From: Neospora caninum Liverpool
Taxonomy: Eukaryota; Apicomplexa; Conoidasida; Eucoccidiorida; Sarcocystidae
Direction: 5' to 3'
NCBI RefSeq assembly: GCF_000208865.1
Contig: NC_018392.1
Coordinates: 620,001 to 684,000, forward strand
Length of the DNA stretch: 64,000 nt
The notes beneath the pieces are model-generated. The model did not search any database. It saw nothing but the letters and a program-made list of their open reading frames with translations, and had not been told where the DNA came from. The position numbers were made by a program, and so were the translations under genes. Each line of letters opens with the position of its first letter. Within the stretch, counting starts at the first letter, position 1. Shown one piece after another: positions 1-13,830 of the stretch.

Positions 1-688
1 GAGGCGGTCAGTGAGTTCTTTGACGGCTGCGTGCTCCGCTAGACATTTTCCAACGATCCAGTCGTCCATGCATGCAAACACTTCGCTGCATGCGCTAGCT
101 GTCTCGTGGAGTCGCGCGATGCCCCACACGCAGGCCTTCCGCACGCGCGCGAGGAGTTGCACTTGCAACTGCAGCTGCAGGTGCTGTAACTCGAAAAACA
201 AGCTGTCCACCGGCTTCTTCACCTCGTCCTTCACCGGTTCTACGAGACCGAAGAAAGCGAAAGAGAAAGCGAAAGAGAAAGCGAGAAAGTGATCGAGGTA
301 AAAACAGATGTCGCTGAGAGACCAGATCGAGGAGGCAGAGATGCACTGCTTCAGCTGCCTTCGCAGCCGTGAGTGACGCATGCCGTTCCACGCCCTCGAG
401 CAGAAAGAGCAGAACGGGAGGAAATTGCGAAAGCGCTTACTTGCTTTCGCCGCTTTCTTCTTCTCAGGTTCTTGGAGGTATGGGACGTAGTCTTCGAAGT
501 CGGAAAGGGGGACGAGACATTCCCGCGCTTTCGCCTCGAAACCCTCAAAAACAATTCATCGACGCACACACGCCGCCAGGTACACCCTTCAGCGTTCCAG
601 GAACTTGCTCCTCCACAACATGCAAAGAGGAAACGTGAAACGATACAACACTTCTACATTTTTGCCTTTTCTTACCGCTGATAGCCAC

Positions 689-738
<50 letters not shown>

Positions 739-1445
739 TGCCCCGTAGCTTACGGAGGCTCATACAGATTCATGCATTTATGCACGTTTACACAATCATA
801 TAGATATATATGTATATCTACGTACATGCTGTGCACAGCTCGATATGGCTGTTTTGGGTTGGGGAAACCCCCCTTTTCGACTCCTGTGAGAGAGGAGCAC
901 TCGGCTTCCTTGGGGTTGGCAATTAAGCTCGGCAGGACCGGAGCGAACTTCTTGTTTGCATCAGAGACCGCGGTCCTCGTCTCTCTGTTTTCCCCCGTCT
1001 ACACCAACTGCCTCACCTCGAGGAGAAGCGCCTGCCAGGGCGTCGCAGGAGTCTCTGGAGCGCCCTCCGCAGGCTGGCGACTGAAAACAGAGGCCGCGAC
1101 CTGTTGAGCAACTGTGAGGGAAATTTCGCGCAGAGCATGCGAGACGTCCGGCGCCTGTTTCCTCTCGGGCATGCAAGCTCCCATCATGTTGTAGCACGCA
1201 TCTGTAGCGAAGCCTTCGAGTGAGAGGTACCTGAAAAAGCAGGAACTCCCCGAGAGGCGCTACCGCCCTCTTCATCTGATCCACACACACTTAGAGAAGT
1301 ACATCTATCACCTATCTATCTCGATCTGTCTATCTCGATCTACCTCTGTATATACATCTCCACGCAGGACCATATCTAGATCTCTATCTCTCGATCTATC
1401 CATCTATCCATACACGCATCCACATGCATGATTTTCCGAATCTCA

Positions 1446-1486
<41 letters not shown>

Positions 1487-1732
1487 CTGACACGTAAATT
1501 GCGACTCAGTTTGTTGGCGCGTCTGGGCGTCTCTTCAGAACACACGTCCGTCCACAGTCTTTGGTGCATCTGTAGAACGCCGCAGGTGCGTGGGCAAATA
1601 GCCACTCGAGAAACGCGCGCGACTACGGGCGTGCACGATGTGCACGTATTTGCACGTACACACGCTGTAACACCTCACCCGCTTCGGAGGAAAAAATGTG
1701 AAGCGTTAAAGGCGAAATCCCTCCACGGTCGT

Positions 1733-1771
<39 letters not shown>

Positions 1772-4700
1772 GCCTGCAAACGCACGCCAGTGCATGCGTG
1801 TTGGCGCATGCGTGGGAAACGAAGCGTCGATGCTGCGTGATCTTGCCTTTGGATTTCCGCGTCAACAAAGCCTTCCGTCTGTACGGCGAGGACTTGGCAG
1901 ATCGCCTCGATCCACCCGAGCTCCGAGAGTTGTTTGTGCTCCTCTACAGCATCGCAGCGTCGAGAGTCGATCTGTTGCCAAAGAGCGTCCGCGAGATCGT
2001 CCACTTGCTGGTGTAACTCCTCCTAAAGAAGAACAAGCATCCGAACTCGTCCTCACACACATCGCCATCTGCATTCATATATAATGCACGCCTATTTTTC
2101 TACACGTACATAACCATATATATATATATATATATTTGGCACGCATGCGAGCTCGTTCTCGTGGACATGTGACAAGATAGGCATATCCCAGCTTATATAT
2201 GTGTATATGTTTATACGCGTATATGTATGTGGAGTTCGTTTTCTTTCTGGGCTGACTTTGATTCCTTCCAGGTGCAGGCTGTGGGGAACCTGAGCAACGA
2301 AGGCGTTGTATTCGAGAAGGAAGGCATCGACGCGTTCCTGCTTGTTGTCTTTCTGCTCGAGAAAGTCGACGAAATGAAGCTGTAAGTCGACGAGGCTCCG
2401 ACTGACGTCATCATGGACGCGCCGATTCCAGGCAAACAGCTGCAAGCAGAAAACAGCCCTCTGCAGCAAACTGCCTCTGGACGATGCGTCACGCCTCTCA
2501 AGAAGTAGATCTCTCACGACGCGATACTTCCTCGTCACCGTAGCCCCACAACAACACACTGCTACACATACACATCTACCGAGATATCAACATATCTACA
2601 TATCTATATCTATCTATATCTATATATTTTTCTTTACTAAAACAACCGTTATCGAAGTCATGCACAGGATGCGCTTCTCTCTTACCGTAGAAGAGATCTA
2701 CGTACTATAAGTGTGTAAAATGTAAATCTACGAGGTTGGCTACAAGTGCAACGTGAGTAGCGGGAATCATCTGTCTTGGGATCTGGTACGACGCGTCTCT
2801 CTGTTTCGAAGCATCTCTGGAAGGCCGAAACTGCTGCGAAGACGCCTTTGTCTTTGGCGTCGAGGAAGGAAATGCGCTTCAATTTCGTGCCCGAAACCGT
2901 TAACGTTCTTTCCTTTTTCCTTCTGTGAAAGGAGCACCAACGCGTTTCACGTGTTTCGTCTCCTGCGAACTCTTGCAGGCGCACCTTCGCCATGACCGAC
3001 GTGTAGTTTTCCTCGAGGGCCTTCCACTCCTCTAGAAGGAACAACTTGACTGACTCCTCCAGAGGCTCTAACCGCGTTCGCCAGAGCGCGCCTTCATCCA
3101 AGGCTGGCAGCGGATACAGGACGGATGCATGCAAAGGAAAGGCCATCACGAAAAAAAAGAGAAAAGAGTCGATTGGTCTCTCTACCTGTTACGCCTTTCG
3201 GCTCCAGATCCCAGGCGTCGTTGAAGGGCGCGCGCCTGTGTCTTTCCTTAGCGGAGTCGTTTGCCTCTGTCTTTCGACGCGTCTTTCCGTGGTGGCTTTC
3301 TTGCCTTCCTCGCAACTCTTTTCTCTGCTTTCTTCTCCGTTTGGTCTCACTTTCAGGCGGGACTTGACGACACTGCGCCGAGGCGCACCCGCTCCTCGCG
3401 TTCGCATCCGGACTAACAGTCGAACTTCGCGCGACGACCTCAAGAGCCTTTTCTTCTGACTCTAAAAAAAAAGAGAAACACGAAAAGGGGCGGGAAAAAA
3501 GAGGAACTGAAGGAGAAAAAACGGAAGCGGGGCTGCTGCGTTGCCTCTCTGTTCTTGCCTCGAGGGCACATGTTTTCTTGAAAAAAAATCGAGAAGGGGA
3601 GAGTATTTTGTGATGAAAGAGCTGGTGCTTTGCAAATAGAAACAAAGGAAACAGGAGACCACCCTGCTTCTTCTGGGAGACACGCAGCGTCAGTTTCTGC
3701 TGACACGAAGAAAGGAGGGCGAGGCTAGCACCGAGGACGAAAGGCGACGATTCACAGACTTCCTTTTACACTTTTCAGTAGCGCATCTGCGTCGAATCTG
3801 AAACAGTTTCTGTACTCCCAGAAGCTGCAGTGTATGCCTCTGTGCGTTCCTCCTTCTATCTGCGTCTCCTTTTGGAAGAAATGAAAACCGTCTCCAATCT
3901 CCTCGCCTCCGGGTCAGCTAAAATTGATGTCGCGTTTCCCTCCATTTGAGAGAGGGAGACTCACAGGATCGGACTTGCATGCAACGAGTCGCCCCAAGAA
4001 AAGCTGGACATGGAACGCAAGGCAGAGAGAGAAGGCTGACAAGTCTCCTTACCGCTTGGGAGAGGACGTTTTTCATTCTCCTCTGTCGCGAGCGCCGGCG
4101 CCCTCCCATAGTCAGCAGACCCCGACTCAACTCCAAACTCCCGACGCTTGCGGGCCAGCACGCCCTCAACCTGGAAAAAGGAATCGTTCTTGAGAAGTCC
4201 TCGTTCTCTCCCTTTGCGACGATGTAACGCCCAAAGCTCTGAAGACCGCGATGGGCAAACCCCCATCAACTGCCAACCTCGAATTGCACGCCACGGCGCT
4301 ACATGCAGACGCGTGCGCAGCTTCTCATTTACGTGCATCCCCATGCATGCACATTTATATCTATCTATATACATATATATCCGTCGGCATGCGCATTTAT
4401 AACTATATGTATATGCATGTATGTATAGGTGTCTCGAAATGCATGCGAGTCACGTTCCTTTGTGGCTTCAGTCAACAAGGTCTGTATTCGTCAATACGAT
4501 CCCGAGGAACTGCATGCACGCCACATGCACATGCTTATGAATCGCTTCAAATATATTTATATATAAAGGTGGATTGATATCGACTGAATTATTGAGATGG
4601 TGATTGGTAGACGCCGTTGCTTGTATGAACGGGACCATGTGGCGAGGCGTCCACGCGGTTCAGAAAGCGCCGCACGGAGGAGAAACGCGCGTCAGCCTCG

Positions 4701-5084
4701 GCTTCGCAGCTTTCCCACTTTTTCCGACGCTGCCAGGAAAACTTCATTTTCGGACTTGGAAGGAAGAACGAGGAGGGAAGGCTCGCCCTGCAAAGCAAAA
4801 GACTCTCGCGCCGAGACGATTTGCAGCCGATCGCGCGTGGAGCCGATACATCTGGGAGGGCGCCGGGGAAGGCTACAACACACGCGAGGTCTGCTGGGCA
4901 ACGGGCTCTAGGACAACCGAACGCTACCCTGGCGTGTGCAGCGAGATGTACACAAAAACCAAACATCAAGGTATCTACGGTCACTTGGTCATACCGAAAT
5001 ATCGCGATAAATCAATGTGTAAAGATGAAGAAGAGTGGAGTCCCCATTAAAATGGCAGTACTTCGCTCCCTCTGTTCACCTATA

Positions 5085-5115
<31 letters not shown>

Positions 5116-5737
5116 GCTTCACCAGGAGGTAGATAGATTAAGTCCACGTTCACACATGTATATGTAGAGGTATCTATTCATATGCATATGCTACCTACAT
5201 TTATGTATGCATATATATGTTGTGCATGTATACACATCCGTATTTGGATCGGGACGTTTGCTGACCGAAGGACCGAGAAGAGAAACGTTTTCATGCCTTT
5301 CACACGTTCAGAGTTTCCACTTACGTCGGCGGATCCAAAGCGCTCCAGGAAGAGCCGAGTCACCTTCTGCTCAATCTCGAAGTGACAGCATTCGTCTGCC
5401 ATGGAAATCTGCGAGCAAAGGAACGATTTCAGATTCAGACCGAAACACTTGAGGATTGTTCCCTTGGATGAGGAGAGCGAGAGACGGAGCGCCGGCGCGA
5501 GGGAAGACCAGAAGGGAGAGAAAGGGAAGGCGAAGACAGGAAGAACAGGAAGAAACCAACCTGGAGAGAGAGTAGAACGGAAACGACAGAGTCATACCGG
5601 CAAGCAACATGCAGATTCTACATCTCAGACCCGTATGGTTTCGTACATTCTTTCACATATGCGTCGACACGTCTCCGTGCGCACAGATGATGTGTGAGTC
5701 CGCAAGGGTGTACACAGAACAGATGCATCTCGACAGA

Positions 5738-5776
<39 letters not shown>

Positions 5777-8700
5777 AAATACACTTGAACATATATGTCT
5801 GTAGATACGTGTGTATGATTGTATGTATATCTGTGATTAAAAGGAGGAGAGTAGATCTCGGAATAGATTGAGACGCTTCCACATGTGTGTGCGCTTGTGT
5901 TACTTTTGCGTGCGCGGCTGCCGAGTCGTCCGTTGGAGTTTTGGAACCGGTGTTTCCGAGGATTCCTCGGCTTTCACCTCGCGTTTTCTGACTCTGCAGG
6001 GTGGTCCGCGCTCGCCGGAGAGCCTCCTCCGTGGGCACGTCGAGGAGAATGTGCAGATCCACGCCCCCCGGAATCAGGCTCTGAACCCGCCGCACCGCAC
6101 ACAGACGCATGCACAGACACGCCAAGTGAAGCGAAGCATTCCCTGATTTTTCCGATTTCCTCGATGTCTATAAAGACCGCCAAAACGCACGGGAAAACGT
6201 CCACCTCGGCAGTCTCTTGCTCCTCCCACCCTGAGCAGCGCGCAAAGACCGAGGAGGGAACGCGAAGGGCGACATACGCTAGACCCATCCGCGGCTGTAT
6301 GTACACCTTGTGAAGAGACTGCTCAGTCCGGCGGAGGCTTCACCAAAATGTGAAGTGATGGAAAGAGATTGGAGGGGACACGGTGAGACGACACACACAA
6401 TTTGAATGAAGCAAACTTTGAGTGGTAAAAGAAGGGAGACCGGACTTAAGCGGGCTTGGGTTCGCGGAGAACTGTTTCTGTCGAAAGATCAAAGTAAAGG
6501 CACCCCCTTCGAGAGTACCGAGAGGTGGACAAAGCCGGGACGTGGACAAGTCATCGAAGGGTTTTCCTTTGGCGTGGGTTCACGACGGCTGTTTTTCTGC
6601 CACGGCCTCCTTACTGTCTCGATGTGGGGGACCTCGGGAATGGGAACAACCAGAGAAGCCTTTGCCTTTTCGAGGCGAGCTCTGCTGTCCAGTCTCCTGT
6701 CGGGGGCGACGTAACCCGAGAGGCGTTCTTCCAAGTAGACACATTGCTCGTAGGTCTGCGGAAAGCCGACGAGAACGCACCCCAGTTTCTGACTCGGGTC
6801 GTCGACCGCTGGATCTTTCTGGACCTTCTCTTTCCCGTGCTTTTGCTGGCCCTTCGCCCGGCCTGGGCCTGTTCTCTCCTTTGCGGCAACCTCCCCGGCT
6901 GCCTTCGCAGAGCCAAGCTCGAGGAGGTGCGCCAGTGCATCCCGATCGACCTCCGCAAGCGTCTCCCTCATCTTGGCCACAAGCAGCGAGACCGCCAAAC
7001 GGTTGCTCAGCTTCTCGCCATTCCTCAGCGCTTCAAACGCCTCGAGTCCCAACTCTCTCAGAGAGGAACGCCACACACCAGGAGAAGACGCGGAGGAGCT
7101 GGAAGAAGAGGAAGAAGAAGCAGAGGAAGAGGAAGCCGAGGAAACAGGAGAAGGTGGAGACGACGGCGAAGACAGATTTGTTGGAGACTGCGATGGGGTT
7201 GATTTCTGGCCTGCGGCGCTTGGAGTTTCAAACTCTGTTGAAGGCGCGAGGCTCGGAGCCTCCACGGGCTGTGTTTCAGTCGCAAGACGGTTTTCGATGC
7301 CTTGCAAACTTTCTTTGAGGACGTCCTCGAGGGAGAACATCTGGAGGCGGAACTTTTGGCTCAGCTTTCGGGCGAGGGTCTTCTTTCCGGAAAACGGTTT
7401 CCCCGTGATCACAATCCTCAGACCGTTCGGCACGTCTTCGGGAGTCTGCATCGGCGCTTCCGGGTGCATCAAGTCCAGGAGTGCTCCGACAATGGAGCCC
7501 AAGCGGCACAGGGATGGCTCGCCGTTGGGTCCCGCAGCGAAGTCTCGGCGGCCCCAGTCGATCGGCGCGCTCGCCTCGTTGAACTTGAACAACTCCTGCA
7601 ACACCTCGGAGGCGAAGAGCCGCTTCGTCGCTTCCTCTCCCGAGGCATGCGCATGCAGAAATGCGAAGGCGTCCGGCGCCGCCTTTCGACTCGCCTCCGG
7701 ATCGAACTGGCCTTCGTAATTCAAGTACTGGTAAAAGTCGTCTTCGTCCAACCGCGCACGCAGGCTGTCGTCGGCGTCTTGAAAAAGACTCCGCTGAGGC
7801 GCCAGGGCCTCCTCTGGGGCATGCCCAGACCGCGCCTGGCCCGCCGGACCCTCGCTGGGCCCCGAGAGTCCGAGGAACTCTTGCGAAGCGACGAGACGGT
7901 GGAAACACGACCTGGCAGTCTCCTCTCCAGTCTTGTTTGCGTCGCCCAAAGTTTCTCCCGGATGTTTTCCATTCCCGGCGATTTGACGGGGCCCGAAGCC
8001 CGCGAAGCGGCTCTTCGGCGAGGTTTTCTCCCCCGTCGACTCGGCCAGAAAGAGGGGTGGTGTGTGCGGCACTTGCGAGGGCAAGGCGGAGCATCCCTCG
8101 ACAAAGGAGACCAGCCAGAGACGCCAGGTACGCGAGTCGACTGCTGCTACGTCTCGCGCTTGGTGGAAGCGCGCAGCAGCGACGGAAAGGTCAAGGAGGA
8201 GATCGAGGACGTGGCTGCACTCCTCAATCAGCCGCGCGCGGCGCCGAGCTCGCCGATGCTTCTGCCACTCGCGACACTGCTGCGCCTCGAGGGCCACGTC
8301 GCGCCGTAGCCGCTCTTGGGCCTCGAGGGCGACGTGGTCTTCTCTGGCTTCTCGAGTCTGTTGGCTGCGGCGCTCTGCGCGCTCCAGCTGCTGGGTACGG
8401 AGCTCACGGTTCTGAGACATCACTGCGTCGAGCTGCTGGACCTTCCAGACGCTCTCCTCGACGGATTCGGCGCGCTGCGACAGCCGACGGAGCCGCCGAA
8501 AGACGCCCTCCGCGACGGCCTCGGCGAAGAGGTCCGCATGCGCCTGCGTCTGCTCGATGAGCAGTTTTTGCCGCCGTTTCTCCCGCTCCTTCCGCGCCGT
8601 CTCCTGCGCACTCCGCGCCGCGTGCAGGCGCGCGAGCGTCTTCAAATTCTCCTCTCGGCCGACACTCGAAGGTGGTAGGCGGCGCGCCAGCGAGGCGAGA

Positions 8701-9701
8701 ACTGCCGACGGGCTGAGGCCCTCGGAAGAGGCGACGGCGCCCGCGGTTCCCGAATGACTCAGACCTAAGCGCTGGAGATTCATTTCAAAACTTTCAATGT
8801 CCTTCTTCACTGCGTCGCGTGTTTCGCGCAGCTTCGCTTCAGCCTTGCTTCGACGCTCGTCTCGCACACGTGCTTCCAAAAACACCCGGCGCCGAAGAAG
8901 CCCCGCCTCCACTTCTCGCCTCTTGTCTCTTTCGTCTCTCTCCCCTCCCGGGTCCCTCGCACCTGTCCCTTCTTTCTCTTCTCTCTTAGGTTTGCGCAGG
9001 GTTCGTCCTCTGTGATCTCTTGGCGAAGTCGCTTCCGAGACGCCTTCCCGGCAGTCTCTCGCGTCTGCCTTTCTGGGGTCGTGCTGGCTTCTGTGAAAGT
9101 CTGTGCATGCGAGTTGTCGCGTGGGGGAAGGACACTCGCGGGAGTTTTCGATTCTGCGGCTTGCGGTGGTTCCCTGGGCGTTGCTGCCGGCGGGTCGCGT
9201 CTCTGGACTGCACTCGCCTGGCGCTTCGAATGTCTTGCGGGACTGCATGCACGTCTCCTTGCTCGGTTTCGTGATATCCTTCAGCCTTGCCTCGATAAAA
9301 CGCTCTTGGAAGGTCTCGAAGGCAGGTCGGTTCGCGGAGGTCTTGAGAATCCGCGAGAGATCCGCCGACGACCGTCCACAGTTCCTCGAGAAGCGGCTGA
9401 GGGCGACTTTCAGCTGGAACAGAAGGCGCAGCGCCGCGCCTTCTTGTTTCTCGATGACTGCTTGCATCTTGAGAGAGTCGCATTTGACATCCAGGCGCCG
9501 AAAGACCGGCTCCAAGAGCCGGAAATTGGCCACAACTGCACTCGCGGAAGAACTGTCCACAAAGCCGTCGACAGTCTCCAGCTGCTTGGCCGCGGCCAAG
9601 AGCTCTCCGAAGAGAAAGCCGCTCGCGAAGTCGCGTTCCAAATTCGTCGCCTTCCGCGACAGAGGAAAACTGTTCACCCAATCAAGCATCAACTCCGCCA
9701 T
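1..9701 (-). CDS. SPEF2: SPEF2/CPC1-like flagellar central-pair protein, 3' end outside window
   Basis: Large axonemal protein related to sperm flagellar protein 2 / Chlamydomonas CPC1, a projection component of the central microtubule pair. Exon 1 (9701-6615, donor GTAAGG) encodes 1029 residues from an ATG in good context: an N-terminal CH domain (about 1-105), charged coiled coil (about 255-300 and 355-495), and an adenylate-kinase-like fold with P-loop GKPFSGKKT (767-775), broken by a Ser-rich insert (about 834-873). Further exons that keep phase are 6080-5978 (SLIPGGVDLHILLDVPTEEA), 5395-5325, 4729 to about 4620, 4170-4053 and 3455-3186. Less exact exons lie at about 3105-2750, 2530-2265, 2010-1815 (QVDDLADALWQQID, matching the SPEF2 'VDDL..RLW' region), 1180-1000, 545-430 and 370-1 (MDDWIVGKCLAEHAAVKELT), the last open to the edge. 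In coccidia the expected site is the microgamete flagellum (inference). Family assignment is firm; middle exon borders are approximate. Confidence 0.86.
692..734. repeat. (TA)n microsatellite
   Basis: About 21 perfect TA units in an intron of the SPEF2-like gene. Confidence 0.97.
1299..1412. repeat. Imperfect TATC/GATC-type tetranucleotide repeat
   Basis: Repeated variations on CTATCTATCT and CGATCT, in an intron of the SPEF2-like gene. Confidence 0.8.
1449..1482. repeat. (TA)n microsatellite
   Basis: About 17 TA units, intronic in the SPEF2-like gene. Confidence 0.95.
1736..1768. repeat. (TA)n microsatellite
   Basis: About 16 TA units just downstream, in transcript sense, of the exon carrying QVDDLADALWQQID. 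Confidence 0.95.
5089..5115. repeat. (TA)n microsatellite
   Basis: About 13 TA units in a SPEF2 intron. Confidence 0.93.
5741..5769. repeat. (AT)n microsatellite
   Basis: About 14 AT units in a SPEF2 intron. Confidence 0.93.
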
Positions 9702-12162
9702 GGTTCATCGCTGGGAGAGGACGGGGGACCTCAAAACCCAGAGAGAAAAGGGAGGAAGACGCGACGCAGGAAAACGGGAGAGGAGCAGGGCCAGCGGCGA
9801 GAAGGAAGGAGCTCGAGGGACGAGGCAGAGGACAGCACGAAAGGGAAGCAGGTCGAGGGAGAACGGAAGAGAGAAGACAGGGAGAGGGGGAAACTAGGGT
9901 CAGTGGAACGAGAGCGAGAAGGCGGAGAGATAGACAGGAGACGGAGTTGACAGGTTTTGTAAAGACACGGCCAAGAAATCAAGAGGCGAGACGCACAGGG
10001 CCGAGGTCTAGAGATGGGGACAAGAAGTTGAGGGGCGGGGGGTTGCGAGAGCGAAAATCGCGTTGATTTCTCAAAGCACAACGAACACAGCCAGGAAGGC
10101 TGTGCTGGATGCGACGCCGCTGCGTGGAAAGACCTCAAGACACGAGGCAGCTGGTTGATCCACACAGACAGAACAGAGACAGGTTTTTGGTGGGCATGGA
10201 GCGAAAACTACCGACGAGAACTGCGCCTGTGCGCCATGTTGTTTCTCCGGGTTTGCCGAGACTCGTGTTCGCCTGGGCAGAAACAGCAGTCTCTTTGGTG
10301 CCGTGTTGATGAGCAACGCAGAGCACGCGGCAGATGTGTCCGAAAACACCGGGGAGAGCAAACAAGGAAAGTTTCCGTTTTTCTCGGTTCTCTACCGTAC
10401 GCAGAGCAAAGGCGGCGGCTCAGCCGCAAGTGATCTCTGAGGGGAGTGAGAGGCTATATCGCCTGTCTAGCTGTGTATCTGTGTGTTCCGAAAATGTGGA
10501 GCTTTCCAGCCGCCGCTTGGTTTTAGAGCAGGAAGGACACCTCTCCACGCAGATCTTTGAGTCTATGAAGAAGCGAGAGCGTGGGGTCGAGAAAAACGCG
10601 GGTGGTCTTTCGGAGACAATGCACATTCGCTTCAGTCCTCACCCAGTTTCGAAACCGGGAAACGTGGCTTCGCTAAACAGGTCTCTCCTTCGTTTCCTTT
10701 AGCCGAGCAAGGCCCTAGACGCCTTCGCCATTGGCGGAAAAAAGAGGATTCTTCCGACGTTTGAAGGGTTTCGGGGTTTCCACGGAAGCCGGAGCAGCAT
10801 CAAACGTGACTGGGGAATCCGGCGAAGCGACGCTATCCTGTTCGGATTCGTGCACACAGACCCCGGCACAGAAGAACCTCTTTTCCCCAGACGACACCAA
10901 CTCGTGACGACTGAGAGAGCCTCGCGAGCGAACGGGTTCCCGCCTGTTTTCCATTTCGGAAAATTCGGGGAGAGCGAAAAGACGCGCGACTAAAAGTGTC
11001 GGCCGCCTCTCTCTTCGATCGCTTTTGAGGGGCCCCTCGGCAGAAACTCCACCAGGAGAAACCCGCGAAAAGGCGTTTTCCTGACTCGAGACGTGCCAAC
11101 CCAAAAGTGGAAAAGAGCGATTCACTGGACCAAGTTGTCAACAGTGGGCTGGTCCGAAGCGAAAAAAGGAAGAGAGGTCCGGCAAAACACAACCCCGTTT
11201 GGTCCACGAGATTACCCGTCCAACGACAGATCCGGAACGTGTCTGTGCGTTGCGTTCTTGCCGAAAGTCTCGAAGTTTTGAAATCGCATTCCCAACGTGC
11301 AAACAAAACAAGGCTTGTGTGTGCCGGTGCGCAGGGGAATGACAAGCGTGGAGAGGCGGAAAACGGGCTTTCATTGTTAAAAAAACGGACGACTCGCGCA
11401 TGCCACATCAGGTAAAGAGAGCACTTTGGATCCTAGAAGTTGAGGTCATAGCGCTGAATTTGAAGTCACCAAAGTTTGACGGGAAATAGGCAGAGAGAGG
11501 CGCTTGCCAGACGCACGTCTTTTCCCGAGGTGGAGCCGTGAGACCACTGTGTAATACGGCGAGGAACTCCGGCTTACAAGGTCCAGAGACTTCGTAAATT
11601 CAAGAGCGCAGATGCTCACGGAAGAAAAATCAAAAACCACCGTAGGCAGCTTGTCGAATGCGTGTCTGCAGAGACTCAAAAGATCCTCTCGATTACGTGA
11701 CGTGTCACAGAGGCAGGTGTTCCCGAAAACAAAGTATCGTTTGGGACAGGATAATTCTTCGCATGTCGGCAACTGCGCGCCGTGCAGCGAAAAGGCAACT
11801 CTGACGAAACAACATCATTAAAACATTCAAAGGGAAAATGCTCCCTAGATCCCCTGCCTGGGAACGATACGGCACACGCATCTATAATATACCTATCCAA
11901 CGTACACGCAAACATATATATATATATATGTAGATGTTTATCTGCAATTCTACTGGGCGGAGGGACTCGGACACTTGGCGCCTTGTAGCTTTTCTCGTTA
12001 GGTGGCAAAAGCACCAGTGGAGTTGGAAACCCCAGCAGAGGAATGATGCCACGCGACAGATCCGCTCCTGGAGGAGTTCCTCCTCCGATGCCCCCGCAAA
12101 TATACGGAATTCCCCACATATGCACACATACGCTAATGTATACATTTTTCTTGTATCTAGAA

Positions 12163-12187
12163 ATATATATATATATATATATATATA
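12163..12187. repeat. (AT)n microsatellite
   Basis: About 12 AT units followed by more TATA-rich sequence, intergenic. Confidence 0.9.
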
Positions 12188-13782
12188 GGTATATATATGT
12201 ATATTTATATATATGCACATGGATATGCGGGACCAATTCACACACTCCCGGACATATGGTGTGGACTAGAGAGCCGGATCGGTCGAGATAAGTTTCGCGA
12301 GTGATTCCCTCGTGGCTAGCTTGTGCGTTTTGGGCAAAGGAAGAAAGTATTACGCCGCGTTTGACATTTTCGTCTTTTGGCAGAACGCGCCTTTCGCTCG
12401 GTACACAGCTAGACGAGTTCCGCTGGAGAGAACTATCCACGAGTCACGACCGGACGAGCTCGTCAATCGGGAAACGTGGGATCGCGGGAAACGAAAGACT
12501 GATCGGTGAACACCTGCTACGACCTTTCGTGAGTCTCTGAGGCGCACACGCTCTCTGTCATGCCTAGCATTTCTGCGCCCGAGACAATGGGACGCAGGAT
12601 CGACAGCAAGCTGCGAAAACGCGCCTGGAAAACGCTTTCGGCAAACATGGGTTAACAAGATAGAAAACAGGAAGACACCTTCACCCTGCGTACAATCCGG
12701 AGACTGGTTTGCTTGGCGGAGAGAGGCAACCCATCCGCTTGCTTTTCGTTCTCTGCATCGTGCGGGAAAGGGAAACCGTGGGGACAAGAAATCTTGACAC
12801 TTCATTGCTAACTACAAACGAGGCGCCACATTTGACAAGCGCATGCAGTGACAAGGCCGACGGCTGAAAACGCCGTCGAGTTCGGCCTGCCTCCGGCGTT
12901 GTCTAAACGGCGCGGCACCGCGAGAAAAAACTACCTGCGACAGAAAGAGGCTCTTTCAACTCGAGTTCTGGTAGCCTGCGCACTCCGTGAAAACTCGGTT
13001 GTGAGTGGACACTGGCGTGTCTCCACAAAAGCAGAGAAACAGCTTTTTTGCGGGACAACTGCCTTCCCAGGAAACAGGCGCTTGCGTGGTGTCGTCATAC
13101 GTCGACTGGAGCTGCCTCAGCTTGATTCTGTGTTGACAGGAAAAGGACCACCAACTGAAACAGGAATGAACGCCGAAGGAAGCAAAGTACTGAACTCCAA
13201 CAGATAATGCGAAAGGAAATGTGCAACAAAATAGCATGTACCGTACCTAAGTTGTGAATCCTGCAGCAGCAAACGCTGATTCATGGAACCAGCCTGGAAC
13301 GCCGAGTGAAATAATACACGGTGGAACCAAAACATGGAGCGGCATGGGGATTCACCCACTGTCCGAAAAGGCGACTCGAGCTGTCCTCTCTGCACACGGT
13401 GAATGCACGCGGCGCTCGTTGTAAGCGAGAAAATCCTACATGTGTCTTCTACTCTCTGCTGCGAAAAGAGCGGGGTCTTGCGTGTTTTGATATTCAGAGA
13501 CGGTTCTGCAGGGAAGGCGTGCAGAGAGGATCCCGGCGTCCAGTGTCTCACCAGAAAAAAGGAAAAGGCTGAGGCAAAGCAAACACACACAAAACCACAC
13601 ACAAGGCGCAAAACTATGCGGGAACGGGTTGCGGAAAGACCGGGACAAACAGACACACTCCCCTCTAAACGTGACAGCTACACTGAGAGAAACGCACCTT
13701 GCCTGCTTATCCCCACCTGCATGTCCACATCTATACATCTACACACATACATACATCGATATATATGTATATGTACATACAT

Positions 13783-13806
13783 CTATATATATATATATAT
13801 ATATAT
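13783..13806. repeat. (TA)n microsatellite
   Basis: About 12 TA units 25 bases beyond the stop codon of the RNB nuclease gene, so probably in its 3' untranslated region. Confidence 0.9.
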
Positions 13807-13830
13807 GCAAAGGCAGGTAGAAGCGGCTAT

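Larger units (their letters stand above)
9702..13830. other. Intergenic: 5' region of SPEF2 and 3' region of the RNB nuclease gene
   Basis: No gene recognised. Several frames stay open for 60-190 codons, the longest on the minus strand at 13117-13656 and 10833-11408, but none shows a family motif, consistent splice sites or conserved-looking composition. TA-rich stretches lie at 11910-11930 and 12163-12220. Both untranslated regions and the SPEF2 promoter must lie here, but no defined promoter element could be picked out. Confidence 0.6.

Noticed and set aside
6422..8560. Several plus-strand frames of 220-335 codons
   Set aside because: All are shadows of the 3087-base first exon of the SPEF2-like gene on the minus strand; no motifs of their own.
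10715..11408. Minus-strand frames with a basic C-terminus, possible last exon of the RNB nuclease
   Set aside because: The nuclease reading frame already reaches a natural stop at 13831 after its last beta-barrel strand, and no splice chain links the two.
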